Source of the DNA: Huintestinicola sp050874005 | GTDB lineage: Bacteria; Bacillota; Clostridia; Oscillospirales; Ruminococcaceae | DNA: 64,000 bases | Direction of reading: 5' to 3' | NCBI RefSeq assembly: GCF_050874005.1 | Contig: NZ_JBNMJV010000009.1 | Coordinates: forward strand, 22,485 to 86,484 | Shown: positions 1 through 8,331 of the stretch, piece after piece | Layout of the letters: every line of letters begins with the position of its first letter | Position numbering within the stretch: position 1 is the first letter of the stretch | The notes under the pieces: model-generated | Told to the model about the DNA's origin: nothing | Databases searched by the model: none | Seen by the model: only the letters and a program-made list of their open reading frames with translations | Program-made: the position numbers and the translations under genes

Positions 1-809
1 ACAGACTGAGGATTATATATTTCAAAACCATTGACCATATATCCGTCATACCACTTTTTCATATCGGTTATTGACATATCTTGATTTTTGCAAAGTGATA
101 CAACCTCGTCAGCTGTAAAGCCTGTGAACTCTGCAAATCTTTTCTGATTAGCCATTGAGTATTCACGATACATATTTAGCGCAGAATGTTCACCGTATTT
201 CTTGACAGGAAGAATACCCGTTGCATAGTCAAGCGCCACATATGGCTGCTCTTTTAGCAAAGTTCGGAGATAATTAAGATACAGCTGCTGTCCTTCGGAA
301 TCATTCTTATAAACTCTGAAAATGCAGTCCCATTCGTCGATTATAAAAACAAAGGGTATGCCTGTTGTTTTATAAATCTCAAGCAGCATTTCATCAGAGG
401 TATAATCATCGGGCAAGTCAAGATCTGCATATTCACGTTTAAGGTCACGAATAATTGCTTTCTCAAGCCTGTCTATCATAAATTTGATATTATCGGATTT
501 TGAAGCGAAACCTCTTATATCAAAACGAAAAACGTTATACTTGTTAAGGTGTTTTTCAAAGCTGTCGGACCTTGAAATTTTTAGTTTACTAAAAAGATCT
601 CTTGAATTACAATCTCTGCTGTAATATGCTAAGAGCATATTTGCAGCCATTGATTTACCGAAGCGGCGTGGACGGCTAATGCAGATGTGTTTATCGGATG
701 TATCCAACAAGCTGTTTGTGGCTTCTATCAGCATTGATTTATCCACATATATTTTTGAGTTTACTGCCTGTCTGAAAAGATCGTTGCCGGGGTTAAGGTA
801 TATTCCCAT
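1..809 (-). CDS. AAA-ATPase-like family protein, C-terminal part outside window
   Basis: The frame reads leftwards off the window edge, so only about 270 N-terminal residues are visible. It starts at an ATG (807-809) with a GGGAGGAG ribosome site just upstream. A P-loop-like RPRRFGKS lies at residues 46-53 and a hydrophobic strand ending in DEWD at 158-161 looks like Walker B. This pattern is that of the AAA-ATPase-like family (PF09820), whose members normally end in a PD-(D/E)XK nuclease-like domain; that end cannot be seen here. The cellular role of the family is not established. It stands alone with its own promoter and is divergent from the HipA-like gene. Confidence 0.8.
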   Translation of the reverse strand, partial: MGIYLNPGNDLFRQAVNSKIYVDKSMLIEATNSLLDTSDKHICISRPRRFGKSMAANMLLAYYSRDCNSRDLFSKLKISRSDSFEKHLNKYNVFRFDIRGFASKSDNIKFMIDRLEKAIIRDLKREYADLDLPDDYTSDEMLLEIYKTTGIPFVFIIDEWDCIFRVYKNDSEGQQLYLNYLRTLLKEQPYVALDYATGILPVKKYGEHSALNMYREYSMANQKRFAEFTGFTADEVVSLCKNQDMSITDMKKWYDGYMVNGFEIYNPQS

Positions 810-848
810 TTTCACTCCTCCCGATATTATTTCAAGCTATTATAATTT

Positions 849-877
849 ATTATACCACATATTCCCGCCCATTTCAA
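849..877 (-). promoter_or_regulatory. sigma-A promoter of the AAA-ATPase-like gene
   Basis: On the minus strand TTGAAA (872-877) and TATAAT (849-854) are separated by 17 nt, placing the transcription start about 35 nt before the ATG at 809. Confidence 0.6.
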
Positions 878-941
878 TACTCGGGGATAAATTATTCAAG
901 CTGAGCTGTTAGTTCACCGGCTAACACTACAAGCATAATTC

Positions 942-970
942 TTGACAATCCTGTCCATACTTAGTATAAT
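942..970 (+). promoter_or_regulatory. sigma-A promoter of HipA-like gene 1
   Basis: TTGACA (942-947) and TATAAT (965-970) match consensus exactly with a 17-nt spacer, 24 nt ahead of the ATG at 995. Confidence 0.75.
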
Positions 971-994
971 ATAATAAAGGAAGAAGGTGTTCGT

Positions 995-2155
995 ATGTCA
1001 TATGTTCGTACATATTATCTCAAGCATTTTGATACTCCATTAGTATTGTTTTCTGCTTGCTTACATACTGCTGATCCGAATATTGAGATCATAGAAGTAT
1101 ATGATGAACATAGTGAGCTTCTCCCTTACGGATTTACTCCGACTAATGATGGGCTTTATAAATGGATAAAGCGAAGGACTATCCCTCACAACAGAGCATA
1201 TGTTGACAGCTTTCTTGCAAAGTGCGGTCTTTCTCCAAATCGTCCTATGGATATTATTTCCGTAAGCAAGGCGCTGTCTCTGACTGATTGCTACTGGGTG
1301 ACTGAAGAAGATTCCGATGACACTTTTGCAAGCCTTAATCTCTATGATAATCCTTTTAATACAACACTTGCACATACAGCATTCTCAGGTATCGGAAGCT
1401 TGCAGCACAGTGACAGGATAACCAGCCCTGAATTTACCACTAACGGTGCTTTAAGGAAATGCTGGCGACGTGATAAAAACAATATCACAAGACTTTACAA
1501 AGGCGGGACCGAAGGAGCAAGCAACACAGGCTTTGAGCCTTACTCCGAATACTATGCATCCAAAATTGCACATGTAATGGGTATCAATGCCATTGACTAT
1601 AACATTGTCAGCTGGAAAAAGAATATCTGCTCTACCTGTGAAATGTTCACAAGCAAAGAAGTTTCATTCGTTCCCATAGGAAATGTTATAGAAAAATCAT
1701 TTTACGAAAACATACGTGATTATTATGCCTCCCTCGGAAGTGATTTTCTTGAAGAGTTCTATGATATGATACTGTTTGATGCAGTGATCTATAACACAGA
1801 CCGACATCTCGGCAATTTCGGATTGCTCGTTGATTCAGCGACCAACAAGATCATCCGTCCTGCACCTATTTTCGATAACGGAAACTCCCTGTTCAATACC
1901 GCAAGCCTTGACTCTTTTAACGATATAAAGGATATGACATTGATAAGAGAATTTGCTTCAAGCAGATTTCCGGCATTTTACAATGATTTCGTTCAGACTG
2001 CTAAGGAAGTGCTTGATGAACGCAGAACAGAAATGCTGGGCAAAGTGCTTGATATGGATCTGTGGAAATATCAGCCGAGACATAACCTTCCCTTCAAACG
2101 TGTCAAGATCATCGAAGCTATGGTCAAAGAGAGGGTAAGAGATCTTCTTAAATAG
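995..2155 (+). CDS. HipA-like kinase-fold protein (paralogue 1)
   Basis: The 386-residue protein has a HipA-like kinase C-terminal half. The catalytic loop NTDRHLGNFG is at about residues 267-276 and a DNG version of the metal-binding DFG motif (APIFDNGNSL) near 292. A charged segment around 155-170 resembles the ATP-binding part. HipA proteins are Ser/Thr kinases, in E. coli the toxin of hipBA. No HipB-type antitoxin lies next to this gene, so a toxin role is unproven and a stand-alone kinase is equally possible. It has its own consensus promoter and terminator. A paralogue of similar layout lies at 8332-9417 on the other strand. Confidence 0.75.
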   Translation: MSYVRTYYLKHFDTPLVLFSACLHTADPNIEIIEVYDEHSELLPYGFTPTNDGLYKWIKRRTIPHNRAYVDSFLAKCGLSPNRPMDIISVSKALSLTDCYWVTEEDSDDTFASLNLYDNPFNTTLAHTAFSGIGSLQHSDRITSPEFTTNGALRKCWRRDKNNITRLYKGGTEGASNTGFEPYSEYYASKIAHVMGINAIDYNIVSWKKNICSTCEMFTSKEVSFVPIGNVIEKSFYENIRDYYASLGSDFLEEFYDMILFDAVIYNTDRHLGNFGLLVDSATNKIIRPAPIFDNGNSLFNTASLDSFNDIKDMTLIREFASSRFPAFYNDFVQTAKEVLDERRTEMLGKVLDMDLWKYQPRHNLPFKRVKIIEAMVKERVRDLLK

Positions 2156-2161
2156 TTTATA

Positions 2162-2196
2162 GGGTATAACAGGCATAAGCCTGCTGTACCCTTTTC
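2162..2196 (+). terminator. intrinsic terminator after HipA-like gene 1
   Basis: GGGTA and CAGGC arms pair with GCCTG and TACCC around an ATAA loop, with a small internal loop, followed by TTTTC and further T-rich sequence. Confidence 0.65.
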
Positions 2197-2224
2197 ATTT
2201 TTTCTCAAATTTCCCCGAAGCAAA

Positions 2225-2261
2225 AACAGAGCTGAGGTCGGGAGAAACCTCAGGCTCTGTT
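2225..2261 (-). terminator. intrinsic terminator after the VWA gene
   Basis: Read on the minus strand, AACAGAGC(C)TGAGGT pairs with ACCTCAGCTCTGTT (one bulge) around a short loop and is followed by a T run. Confidence 0.65.
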
Positions 2262-2271
2262 ATGAAAAAAA

Positions 2272-2922
2272 TTATCCTCTTCTCTTATGATCCGCATCGA
2301 CTTTTTTTCTCCAGAAAGCGGATTCAGACAGCTTTTTGCCCTTTCTAACGCCGGAAACTGCCATGCACATTGCGTCATACTGTACAGCACAGCCTTCGTG
2401 ATCGCAGCAGTAATCCACCGCTGTTGCACGACATATTCCCATGCTTTCCGCTGTTTCTGCCGCATCAATGTTTGCACCGAGAAATACAAATTCCCAGCCG
2501 TACTTTTCCTGTTGCCTCTTTATCATTTTCTTCACCTTGTCGGCAGTATAACGTCTGCTTGAGTTTTCCATGCCGTCTGTGGTAATTACAAACAGAGTAT
2601 GTTCGGGCACATCTTCGGAACGGGCATATTTGTGGATATTACCGATATGCTTCACGGCATCTCCCACCGCATCAAGAAGTGCAGTTCCTCCACTCGGACA
2701 ATAATCCTTGCCTGTAAGCTTTTTAACCTGCTCAACAGGCACTCTGTCAAGCAGAATACGGCTCTCGGTACTGAAAAGTACAGCCGATACCACAGCTTCA
2801 CCTTCCTCGTTCTTCTGCTTTTCGATAAGGCTGTTAAAGCCGCCCACAGTATCACTTTTCAATGCTTCCATTGAACCGCTCTCGTCAAGGATAAAAACGA
2901 TCTCTGTTAAATTCTTTTTCAT
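2272..2922 (-). CDS. von Willebrand factor A domain protein
   Basis: This 216-residue protein is essentially one VWA domain. The metal-ion-dependent adhesion site begins with DESGS at residues 13-17, and TTDGMEN supplies the later conserved Asp. The ATG at 2922 is chosen because GGAGGG lies at a good distance upstream; an in-frame ATG 24 codons earlier has no such site. VWA domains bind proteins through a divalent metal; the partner is unknown. The gene lies just downstream of a macrodomain gene on the same strand (80-nt gap) and a few kb from TerD and AIM24 genes, a combination seen in Ter-type stress loci. The C-terminus is Lys/Arg rich. Confidence 0.85.
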   Translation of the reverse strand: MKKNLTEIVFILDESGSMEALKSDTVGGFNSLIEKQKNEEGEAVVSAVLFSTESRILLDRVPVEQVKKLTGKDYCPSGGTALLDAVGDAVKHIGNIHKYARSEDVPEHTLFVITTDGMENSSRRYTADKVKKMIKRQQEKYGWEFVFLGANIDAAETAESMGICRATAVDYCCDHEGCAVQYDAMCMAVSGVRKGKKLSESAFWRKKVDADHKRRG

Positions 2923-3001
2923 AAGAAATCCCTCCGTATGTTTTATTGTATCTTTATGATACATCATACAGAGGGATAATTGGTCGCATTTCAAGCGACA
3001 A

Positions 3002-4006
3002 TTATACGCCTATCAGGCTCTGGTCAAAAGTAAACAGGGTTTCGTTTATTTCCATAATATTATACTTTTTATTTTCAATGAAATATTTTATGATAACATC
3101 GAATTTCAGGCTGTTTGAAAGGGTATATCCTGCTTTTTCAAGCAGCTTCTGCGTTTCAAAAATATCAAGCTCAAGAGCAATAGCAAGTGCAACAGCCGTC
3201 TGTTTCTTCGGCTTATAATTCACATCACTTCGTATCTTTGAAAAAAGCCTGCGGTCGATATTCGCCTTTTTATATACCTGAACATCGGTCATTCCCTTTT
3301 CGTCTATCATACGAAGAAGTGCTTGTGAAAAGGACTCGTCCAATGTATCAAAGTCAAAGGGCAAAGCGTCACAGCACTCAGGTTCCATAGCCTTCGAAAG
3401 CTTTTTTCCTTTGGACAATTCAGTCCTTTTGAAATTACTTTGTATGAATGGACTGCGGCTTGCAAAGTCGGAATGTTCTTCTGCGTAATTGTCATCAATA
3501 TATTTCCTGACATCAGCGATCAGCTTTTCACTGACAGATACGGCACTTTTATCGAATACTACCATAGTAATATCCATTTCATTTTCTTCAAGGAAGTCTG
3601 TGATAGCCGATACTGCTACCTCAAGAGCCTTGTCCTTCGGATAACCGTACACTCCCGATGAGATAAGCGGGAATGCTATCGACTCACATTTATAGTCTTT
3701 CGCAAGCTGCAATGACTTTTCGTAACAGGAATAAAGCTGTTCTTTTTCACTGTTTTTACCGCCCTGCCATATGGGTCCTACTGTGTGGATTATGTATTTG
3801 CAGGGCATTTTATATCCCTTTGTGATCTTGGCATCACCCGTTTCACAGCCGCCGAGGGTACGGCACTCCTTGAGAAGCTCGGGTCCCGCAGCACGGTGAA
3901 TGGCTCCGTCAACTCCTCCTCCGCCAAGCAGAGAATTATTTGCGGCATTCACAACCGCATCAACCTCTATCTTTGTTATATCATTTCTTATTATTCGAAA
4001 CGGCAT
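3002..4006 (-). CDS. macrodomain protein with C-terminal helical domain
   Basis: Residues 1-165 form an Appr-1''-p/ADP-ribose-binding macrodomain with the ligand loops NAANNSLLGGGGVDGAIH and PLISSGVYGYP. The C-terminal part (about 225-334) is helical and contains an apparent helix-turn-helix (VQVYKKANIDRRLFSKI), a fusion common in Clostridia. Macrodomains bind or remove ADP-ribose derivatives. The ATG at 4006 is preferred to the GTG at 4015: GAGGAG (4015-4020) is 8 nt from the ATG but abuts the GTG. Whether the C-terminal domain contacts DNA or protein is unknown. Confidence 0.85.
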   Translation of the reverse strand: MPFRIIRNDITKIEVDAVVNAANNSLLGGGGVDGAIHRAAGPELLKECRTLGGCETGDAKITKGYKMPCKYIIHTVGPIWQGGKNSEKEQLYSCYEKSLQLAKDYKCESIAFPLISSGVYGYPKDKALEVAVSAITDFLEENEMDITMVVFDKSAVSVSEKLIADVRKYIDDNYAEEHSDFASRSPFIQSNFKRTELSKGKKLSKAMEPECCDALPFDFDTLDESFSQALLRMIDEKGMTDVQVYKKANIDRRLFSKIRSDVNYKPKKQTAVALAIALELDIFETQKLLEKAGYTLSNSLKFDVIIKYFIENKKYNIMEINETLFTFDQSLIGV

Positions 4007-4033
4007 ATGATCCACTCCTCATGAAATAATTTT

Positions 4034-5326
4034 TTAAAGCATAAACGCCGCATAAAGAGGTATTGAAATAACGTCTTCGGTCTTACCGAAATTCTTTTGA
4101 GAAAACCTTATTGCGTAGTCGGGAGAGTATTTCTGCCTGAACACACTCAGGCTTCTTGAACGAACGTGGTCACCCTTTTTGACCTCAACAGCATAGATCT
4201 TATCGTCCTTTTGAAGAACAAAATTAAGTTCAGCCTGTGAATTGGCTACTGTCCAGTAGTATAGCGGATAGTTTTTTGCCGCAAGCTGCTGGGCAATGTA
4301 GTTTTCTGTTACAGCACCCATAAAAATGTTTGATTCACCTGTGATGATCGTATTTACAGACATATGAGATTTGTTTACAAGCAGTCCCACGTCCGACATA
4401 TATATCTTAAATGAGGTCTGATCTGCATATACGGGCAGCGGCATTGTTCCCTGATCCACACGCTGACATTCCAGAGTAACACCTGCCTGTTTGAGCCATT
4501 CAAGCGATGCTCCGAAAATTGTTGAAGAACCGCCTTTCTGAACAACTTTATACTGAAACTTCTTGTTATCCTTAGCAAGCTGTGCGGGAATGGAGTTATA
4601 ACAAGCACGGATCTTGACTGCTTCGGAATTGTTTGCGTACTTTGTCATATCTGCTGTGTAGCTGTCAATAATGCTGCTCTGAACAAGTCCGGCATCAATA
4701 TATGAGTTGGTTTCAATATAGGATTTGACAGCTTCGGGCATTCCTCCTACGATAAGGTAATCGTGGTAGAGATCAAGTGCTTTGCGGTGCAGCCCCTCAT
4801 TCATAGGTGACATTTTAGTATAGCACTCGGTTATCTCATCAATAAGAAAATCATTTCCCGTTGCTGTAAGAAACTCCTCAAAATCCAGAGGGTAAAGCCT
4901 TAGAACCATAACCTTTCCTACAGGAAATGAAGTCTGATTTCTGTTTATTGCAACACCGAGCAGACTTCCTGCAGCAGCAATATGATATTCGGGAGCTTCC
5001 TCACAGAAGTATTTCAGCGATGTCACAGCACGTTCACAGGACTGTATTTCATCAAGGATAATAAGTGTTTCATTTGGCAGAATACGTTCTCCTGTTTCTG
5101 CTTCAAGATACTTTATCAGCTTTGACGGTGATATATCATCATTGAAAATTGAAGCGACCGTACCGTTGCTTTCAAGATTGATATAAACAGTGTTTTTATA
5201 GTTTTCCCTTCCGAATTCACGGAGAATAAAGGTTTTTCCAACCTGTCTTGCACCGTTGAGGATAAGCGGCTTTCTGGTCTGCGATTTTTTCCATTCCATA
5301 AGCTGCTGTGTGATCTTTCGCTTCAT
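4034..5326 (-). CDS. ATP-binding protein, AAA_14 plus DUF4143
   Basis: The 430-residue protein has Walker A GARQVGKT near residues 25-32 and Walker B LIILDEIQSC near 90, followed by the C-terminal DUF4143 region with the conserved EVKKGD segment. Such proteins are frequent, variable P-loop ATPases in gut bacteria whose function is not established; the C-terminus resembles nuclease-fold domains. AAGGA lies ahead of the ATG. A promoter (TTGACT, 17 nt, TATAAT; 5370-5398 on the minus strand) precedes it. It ends 27 nt before the macrodomain gene on the same strand, so the two may be co-transcribed. Confidence 0.85.
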   Translation of the reverse strand: MKRKITQQLMEWKKSQTRKPLILNGARQVGKTFILREFGRENYKNTVYINLESNGTVASIFNDDISPSKLIKYLEAETGERILPNETLIILDEIQSCERAVTSLKYFCEEAPEYHIAAAGSLLGVAINRNQTSFPVGKVMVLRLYPLDFEEFLTATGNDFLIDEITECYTKMSPMNEGLHRKALDLYHDYLIVGGMPEAVKSYIETNSYIDAGLVQSSIIDSYTADMTKYANNSEAVKIRACYNSIPAQLAKDNKKFQYKVVQKGGSSTIFGASLEWLKQAGVTLECQRVDQGTMPLPVYADQTSFKIYMSDVGLLVNKSHMSVNTIITGESNIFMGAVTENYIAQQLAAKNYPLYYWTVANSQAELNFVLQKDDKIYAVEVKKGDHVRSRSLSVFRQKYSPDYAIRFSQKNFGKTEDVISIPLYAAFML

Positions 5327-5369
5327 TCTATCATTCCTTCCGGATATAGTCTGCTCTTTTCTTGATAAT

Positions 5370-5398
5370 ATTATACCATCATCAAGCTGTTAAGTCAA
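5370..5398 (-). promoter_or_regulatory. sigma-A promoter of the DUF4143 ATPase gene
   Basis: On the minus strand TTGACT (5393-5398) and TATAAT (5370-5375) have a 17-nt spacer. Confidence 0.65.
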
Positions 5399-5506
5399 TA
5401 AAAATCTGAAAAAACAAGAATAAAATTGAGTTATCTTTATTATCCATGCAGTAAATACATATCCATCGAAAAAATCCTGACAATGAATTTTCTAATCTGT
5501 TTTTCA

Positions 5507-5535
5507 TTGACATACAGGAAAAATCTATGTATAAT
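5507..5535 (+). promoter_or_regulatory. sigma-A promoter of the terD-AIM24 pair
   Basis: TTGACA (5507-5512) and TATAAT (5530-5535) with a 17-nt spacer. The -10 box overlaps the in-frame ATG at 5527, so that ATG lies upstream of the transcript and cannot be the translation start. Confidence 0.75.
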
Positions 5536-5568
5536 TATTATAACGAAAAAAGTGAAAGGGAGGATTTT

Positions 5569-6426
5569 GTGTTAAAGATTCCCGAAAAAATACATCAGCC
5601 ATATACATCACGGGATATTTCGGAACTGAACAAAGTGTACAGCAGCTGCATTGTAAATTCATCTAATGTAAATAGCCTTAACAGAATAACCTCTGACCCG
5701 TCCGCACAGAATACGGGAAATGCCATTCGGAATACGCCCCGTCAGAGTGTTCCGCAGAATACGGGAAATGTCGCTCAGACTGTACCCCGTCAGAGTGTTC
5801 CGCAGAATACGGGAAATACCGCTCAGAATGTACCCCGTCAGACAGCACCGCTGCCTGTGAACAAGCCTATACCGTCATTCTCCAAGCCGCTGAAAAAAGG
5901 CATGAAGGTACCGCTGTTCCCACAGGGAAATGTTTCTCCCATCAAAGCGGGTATCGGCTGGAAGGTCAATGACAGTCGATGTGATGTTGATGCTTCGGCT
6001 TTTCTTCTTGGCGTGAATGAAAAAGTCATTTCCGAGGACTGGTTTGTGTTTTACAGTCAGCCTCAGAGTCCCGACAGGAGTATCGTTTACAATATGAGCG
6101 ATCCCGTTTATCAGAAATCCTTTGATATTGATCTTCATAAGCTTAACAGTGACGTTCAGAAAATCGTTTTTGTTGTGACAATAGATGAAGCACTGAAAAA
6201 AGCCTTGAATTTCGGTATGCTAAGCGATGTTTACCTGAAGATGACCGATATTTCGGGCAATGAACTGCTGAGCTTCTGCCTGACCGAATATTACAGCAAT
6301 GTCACATCAATGATGATAGGTGAGATATATAACAATAAGGGGCAATGGAAATTCAGTGCCATTGGCAACGGTATTGCCCGTGATCTTGAAGGATTATGCA
6401 ATTTTTACGGAATAGAAGTAATATGA
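5569..6426 (+). CDS. TerD-family protein with N-terminal repeat linker
   Basis: The C-terminal 190 residues are a TerD domain with the signature CDVDASAFLLG. TerD-type proteins bind calcium and belong to stress, tellurite and phage-resistance systems of uncertain chemistry. The N-terminal third is a Pro/Gln/Asn-rich linker holding three 16-residue repeats of the form QNTGN-x5-PRQ(S/T)(V/A)P. I start the gene at GTG 5569, 5 nt after AGGGAGG, because the promoter -10 box covers the upstream ATG. An AIM24-family gene follows 15 nt downstream in the same transcript. Confidence 0.85.
   Translation: MLKIPEKIHQPYTSRDISELNKVYSSCIVNSSNVNSLNRITSDPSAQNTGNAIRNTPRQSVPQNTGNVAQTVPRQSVPQNTGNTAQNVPRQTAPLPVNKPIPSFSKPLKKGMKVPLFPQGNVSPIKAGIGWKVNDSRCDVDASAFLLGVNEKVISEDWFVFYSQPQSPDRSIVYNMSDPVYQKSFDIDLHKLNSDVQKIVFVVTIDEALKKALNFGMLSDVYLKMTDISGNELLSFCLTEYYSNVTSMMIGEIYNNKGQWKFSAIGNGIARDLEGLCNFYGIEVI
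5707..5850 (+). repeat. three tandem 48-bp repeats inside the terD-like gene
   Basis: Units begin at 5707, 5755 and 5803 with the sequence CAGAATACGGGAAAT. They are in frame and encode the 16-residue Pro/Gln linker repeats. Being an exact multiple of three, changes in copy number would keep the frame open. Confidence 0.85.
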
Positions 6427-6441
6427 TATGGAGGAAATAAA

Positions 6442-7146
6442 ATGATCACATTTGATGTAGTTAATGAGCTTACACTACGGGTAACTTGTAAGGGAACGGA
6501 TTCCCTGTTTGTCAAAAAAGGCGCTTTTATCGCCGGAGAGTGCATGGGTCAGAAGAATTACACATTTGAAAAGGTACTGCTCGGTCCTCAGCAGGATCTT
6601 GGAGCTGCGATTCTCGGCTCCCTTGTGAGAAGAGTGACGGGTGAAAATATCCCTCTTATGAAGGTAAATCTGAACGGAAATTCAGTTACATACTATGCCA
6701 GCTACAGTCAGCACGTTATAGTGTACAAGCTTGAACAGGGCGAAACTATATCGGTGGAGTCGGAAAATATCCTTGCATTTACTCCCGACTGTGATTACAG
6801 TGTCAGATTCATAGGTGTAGGTGTTCTCTCACAGAAGGGTCTTGCAACAACAACACTCACAGCAAGAGGACCCAATTCCTGCGTTGCTGTACTTTCAAAC
6901 GGAAATCCTCTCATTATCAGCAATGTGGAAACAGGTGCTTCCTTAGCGGCTGACCCCGATGCGGTCATCTGCTGGGTGGGCAGAGGACATTGCGATCCTT
7001 CTGTTACAGTTGATGTGTCATGGAAAAATCTGATAGGTCAGCATTCGGGCGAATCCTATCAGTTTGAGTGGAACCCCGGAAACAGAGTTACCGTAATGAT
7101 ACAGCCCTCGGAAAGAAGCGGCGGTATCAGCGTCAGCATGGACTGA
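6442..7146 (+). CDS. AIM24-family protein
   Basis: This 234-residue all-beta protein matches the AIM24 family (PF01987): N-terminal segment with LFVKKGAFIAG, a central Gly-rich strand region, and the late motif AVICWVGRGH. The name comes from a yeast mitochondrial protein; the bacterial role is unknown. GGAGG precedes the ATG. Close linkage to TerD is a recurrent arrangement in bacteria, and both probably act in one envelope or stress-related complex, which is inference. Confidence 0.8.
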   Translation: MITFDVVNELTLRVTCKGTDSLFVKKGAFIAGECMGQKNYTFEKVLLGPQQDLGAAILGSLVRRVTGENIPLMKVNLNGNSVTYYASYSQHVIVYKLEQGETISVESENILAFTPDCDYSVRFIGVGVLSQKGLATTTLTARGPNSCVAVLSNGNPLIISNVETGASLAADPDAVICWVGRGHCDPSVTVDVSWKNLIGQHSGESYQFEWNPGNRVTVMIQPSERSGGISVSMD

Positions 7147-7185
7147 TACCAAGGCTTGCGAAAATATCTTCCATTGACACAAAAG

Positions 7186-7217
7186 CCCTCTGCCTTATGG
7201 CAGAGGGTCATATTTTT
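7186..7217. terminator. terminator between convergent AIM24 and HEPN genes
   Basis: A perfect 9-bp stem CCCTCTGCC/GGCAGAGGG with a TTAT loop is followed by a T run at 7212-7217 on the plus strand. The preceding A run (7180-7184) gives a weaker T tract on the minus strand. Confidence 0.8.
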
Positions 7218-7232
7218 TGCAGGCAAAAGAGA

Positions 7233-7643
7233 TTATGTCCAATCACTTTCAGCTTCACTAAGTTTTTTCCGTAATGTGTTCTCCAGAACAATAAAAGCAG
7301 GGATAAAGCTGTCACGGATAAGAAGAATCATTTCATCAACTTCATCTTCATTATAAACGTGAACTGAGGTGTTACGTTTCTTTAACATCAGTAACCATAC
7401 AGCAGAGTCATCAACAAACCCCAGCCTATAACCGAGCTGAAGTATCTCTCTGGGCGAGCCTGTTGACGCTTCCTCTGCGCCGTGGAGCTTTAGTACCTCC
7501 TGCAAAGCTTTCCACGCAAGTTCAAATGTAAGATTAAACTGACCGATAACGCCTGTCCTGTATATCTCATTATTATCAGCAAGCTTAAAATCTGCATTTT
7601 TAAGCACGTTAAGGCAATTTGAAAAATTATCAAGCTTTTTCAT
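7233..7643 (-). CDS. HEPN-domain protein of HI0074/HepT type
   Basis: This 136-residue helical protein matches the HI0074-type nucleotidyltransferase substrate-binding (HEPN) family. RNTSVH supplies the R-x4-H motif that is the RNase active site in HEPN toxins. It overlaps the upstream nucleotidyltransferase gene by 14 bp. In characterised HepT/MntA pairs the MNT protein AMPylates the HEPN toxin next to this motif. The sequence supports a toxin-antitoxin pair; activity is inferred. Confidence 0.85.
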   Translation of the reverse strand: MKKLDNFSNCLNVLKNADFKLADNNEIYRTGVIGQFNLTFELAWKALQEVLKLHGAEEASTGSPREILQLGYRLGFVDDSAVWLLMLKKRNTSVHVYNEDEVDEMILLIRDSFIPAFIVLENTLRKKLSEAESDWT

Positions 7644-7920
7644 AGATCACAATGCCGTACCTTTCTATTTCTTCTTTAAGATCATTGGAAATTCCATGGT
7701 CAACATCAACAACGTCAAAGGATAAAAGTGAATGGGTCTTCTCTTTAATATCCCAATAGAATGAATCAAAATCTCCGCCATAAACAGCAATATCTACATC
7801 GCTTCTATCCGTATTAGTTCCTTTCGCACGGGAACCGAAAAGAATTACCTTATCAACAGAGTTTTTCAGGGCAAATGCAGTTATATCTTTGAAAACTCTA
7901 TCCGGAAGATCATATTTCAT
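7630..7920 (-). CDS. MNT-type minimal nucleotidyltransferase (antitoxin)
   Basis: This 96-residue protein carries LFGSRAKGT and SDVDIAV, the GSx(10)DxD nucleotidyltransferase motif of MntA-like antitoxins. It is the first gene of the HEPN/MNT pair, with a promoter at 7986-8014. Its predicted role is to AMPylate and silence the HEPN partner. Confidence 0.85.
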   Translation of the reverse strand: MKYDLPDRVFKDITAFALKNSVDKVILFGSRAKGTNTDRSDVDIAVYGGDFDSFYWDIKEKTHSLLSFDVVDVDHGISNDLKEEIERYGIVIYEKA

Positions 7921-7985
7921 ATACTATTGCCCCCTGTTTCCATTTGAAAAATAAAGTACTTAAATAGCAGAAGATTGTTTATTTC

Positions 7986-8014
7986 ATTATATCATCAATA
8001 AAAAATAAAGTCAA
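7986..8014 (-). promoter_or_regulatory. sigma-A promoter of the HEPN/MNT pair
   Basis: Minus-strand TTGACT (8009-8014) and TATAAT (7986-7991) with a 17-nt spacer. Confidence 0.65.
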
Positions 8015-8042
8015 TAATAATGTATTCATCAGTCAGCATTCT

Positions 8043-8315
8043 TTATTCGATAATCTCAAATTCATAATCTCCGTGAACGGGAATATTCTTCGATTCGATA
8101 CGATCAACAGAACCCCATCTGAGACTTTCAAGTGAATCGACAAGGGCATCAATATCCTTTGCCCTTCCCTCAGCCTCCATCTCAACAGAGCCGTCATCAA
8201 GATTTCTTACCCAGCCGGATATGCCATAATTTCTTGCAATATAACAGGCTGTGTATCTGAAGCCTACTCCCTGTACATAGCCATGAAAGATAATATACCT
8301 GCGTACTTTCTCCAT
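8043..8315 (-). CDS. acyP: acylphosphatase
   Basis: This 90-residue protein has the acylphosphatase motifs GYVQGVGFR (phosphate loop with catalytic Arg) near residues 13-21 and GWVRNLDDGSVE (catalytic Asn) near 35-46. It hydrolyses acyl phosphates such as carbamoyl or acetyl phosphate in the cytoplasm. AAAGGA precedes the ATG. It lies 16 nt after the HipA-like gene on the same strand and is probably co-transcribed. A diverged copy of its last 28 codons occurs at 11757-11842. Confidence 0.92.
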   Translation of the reverse strand: MEKVRRYIIFHGYVQGVGFRYTACYIARNYGISGWVRNLDDGSVEMEAEGRAKDIDALVDSLESLRWGSVDRIESKNIPVHGDYEFEIIE

Positions 8316-8331
8316 AATGCTCGTCCTTTCC

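Noticed and set aside
5527..5568. ATG 5527 as start of the TerD-like gene
   Set aside because: It lies upstream of the transcription start, overlapping the -10 box; GTG 5569 has the ribosome site.
5700..5850. CRISPR-like array
   Set aside because: The three 48-bp units are adjacent without spacers and are in frame in a protein gene. No CRISPR array was seen elsewhere.
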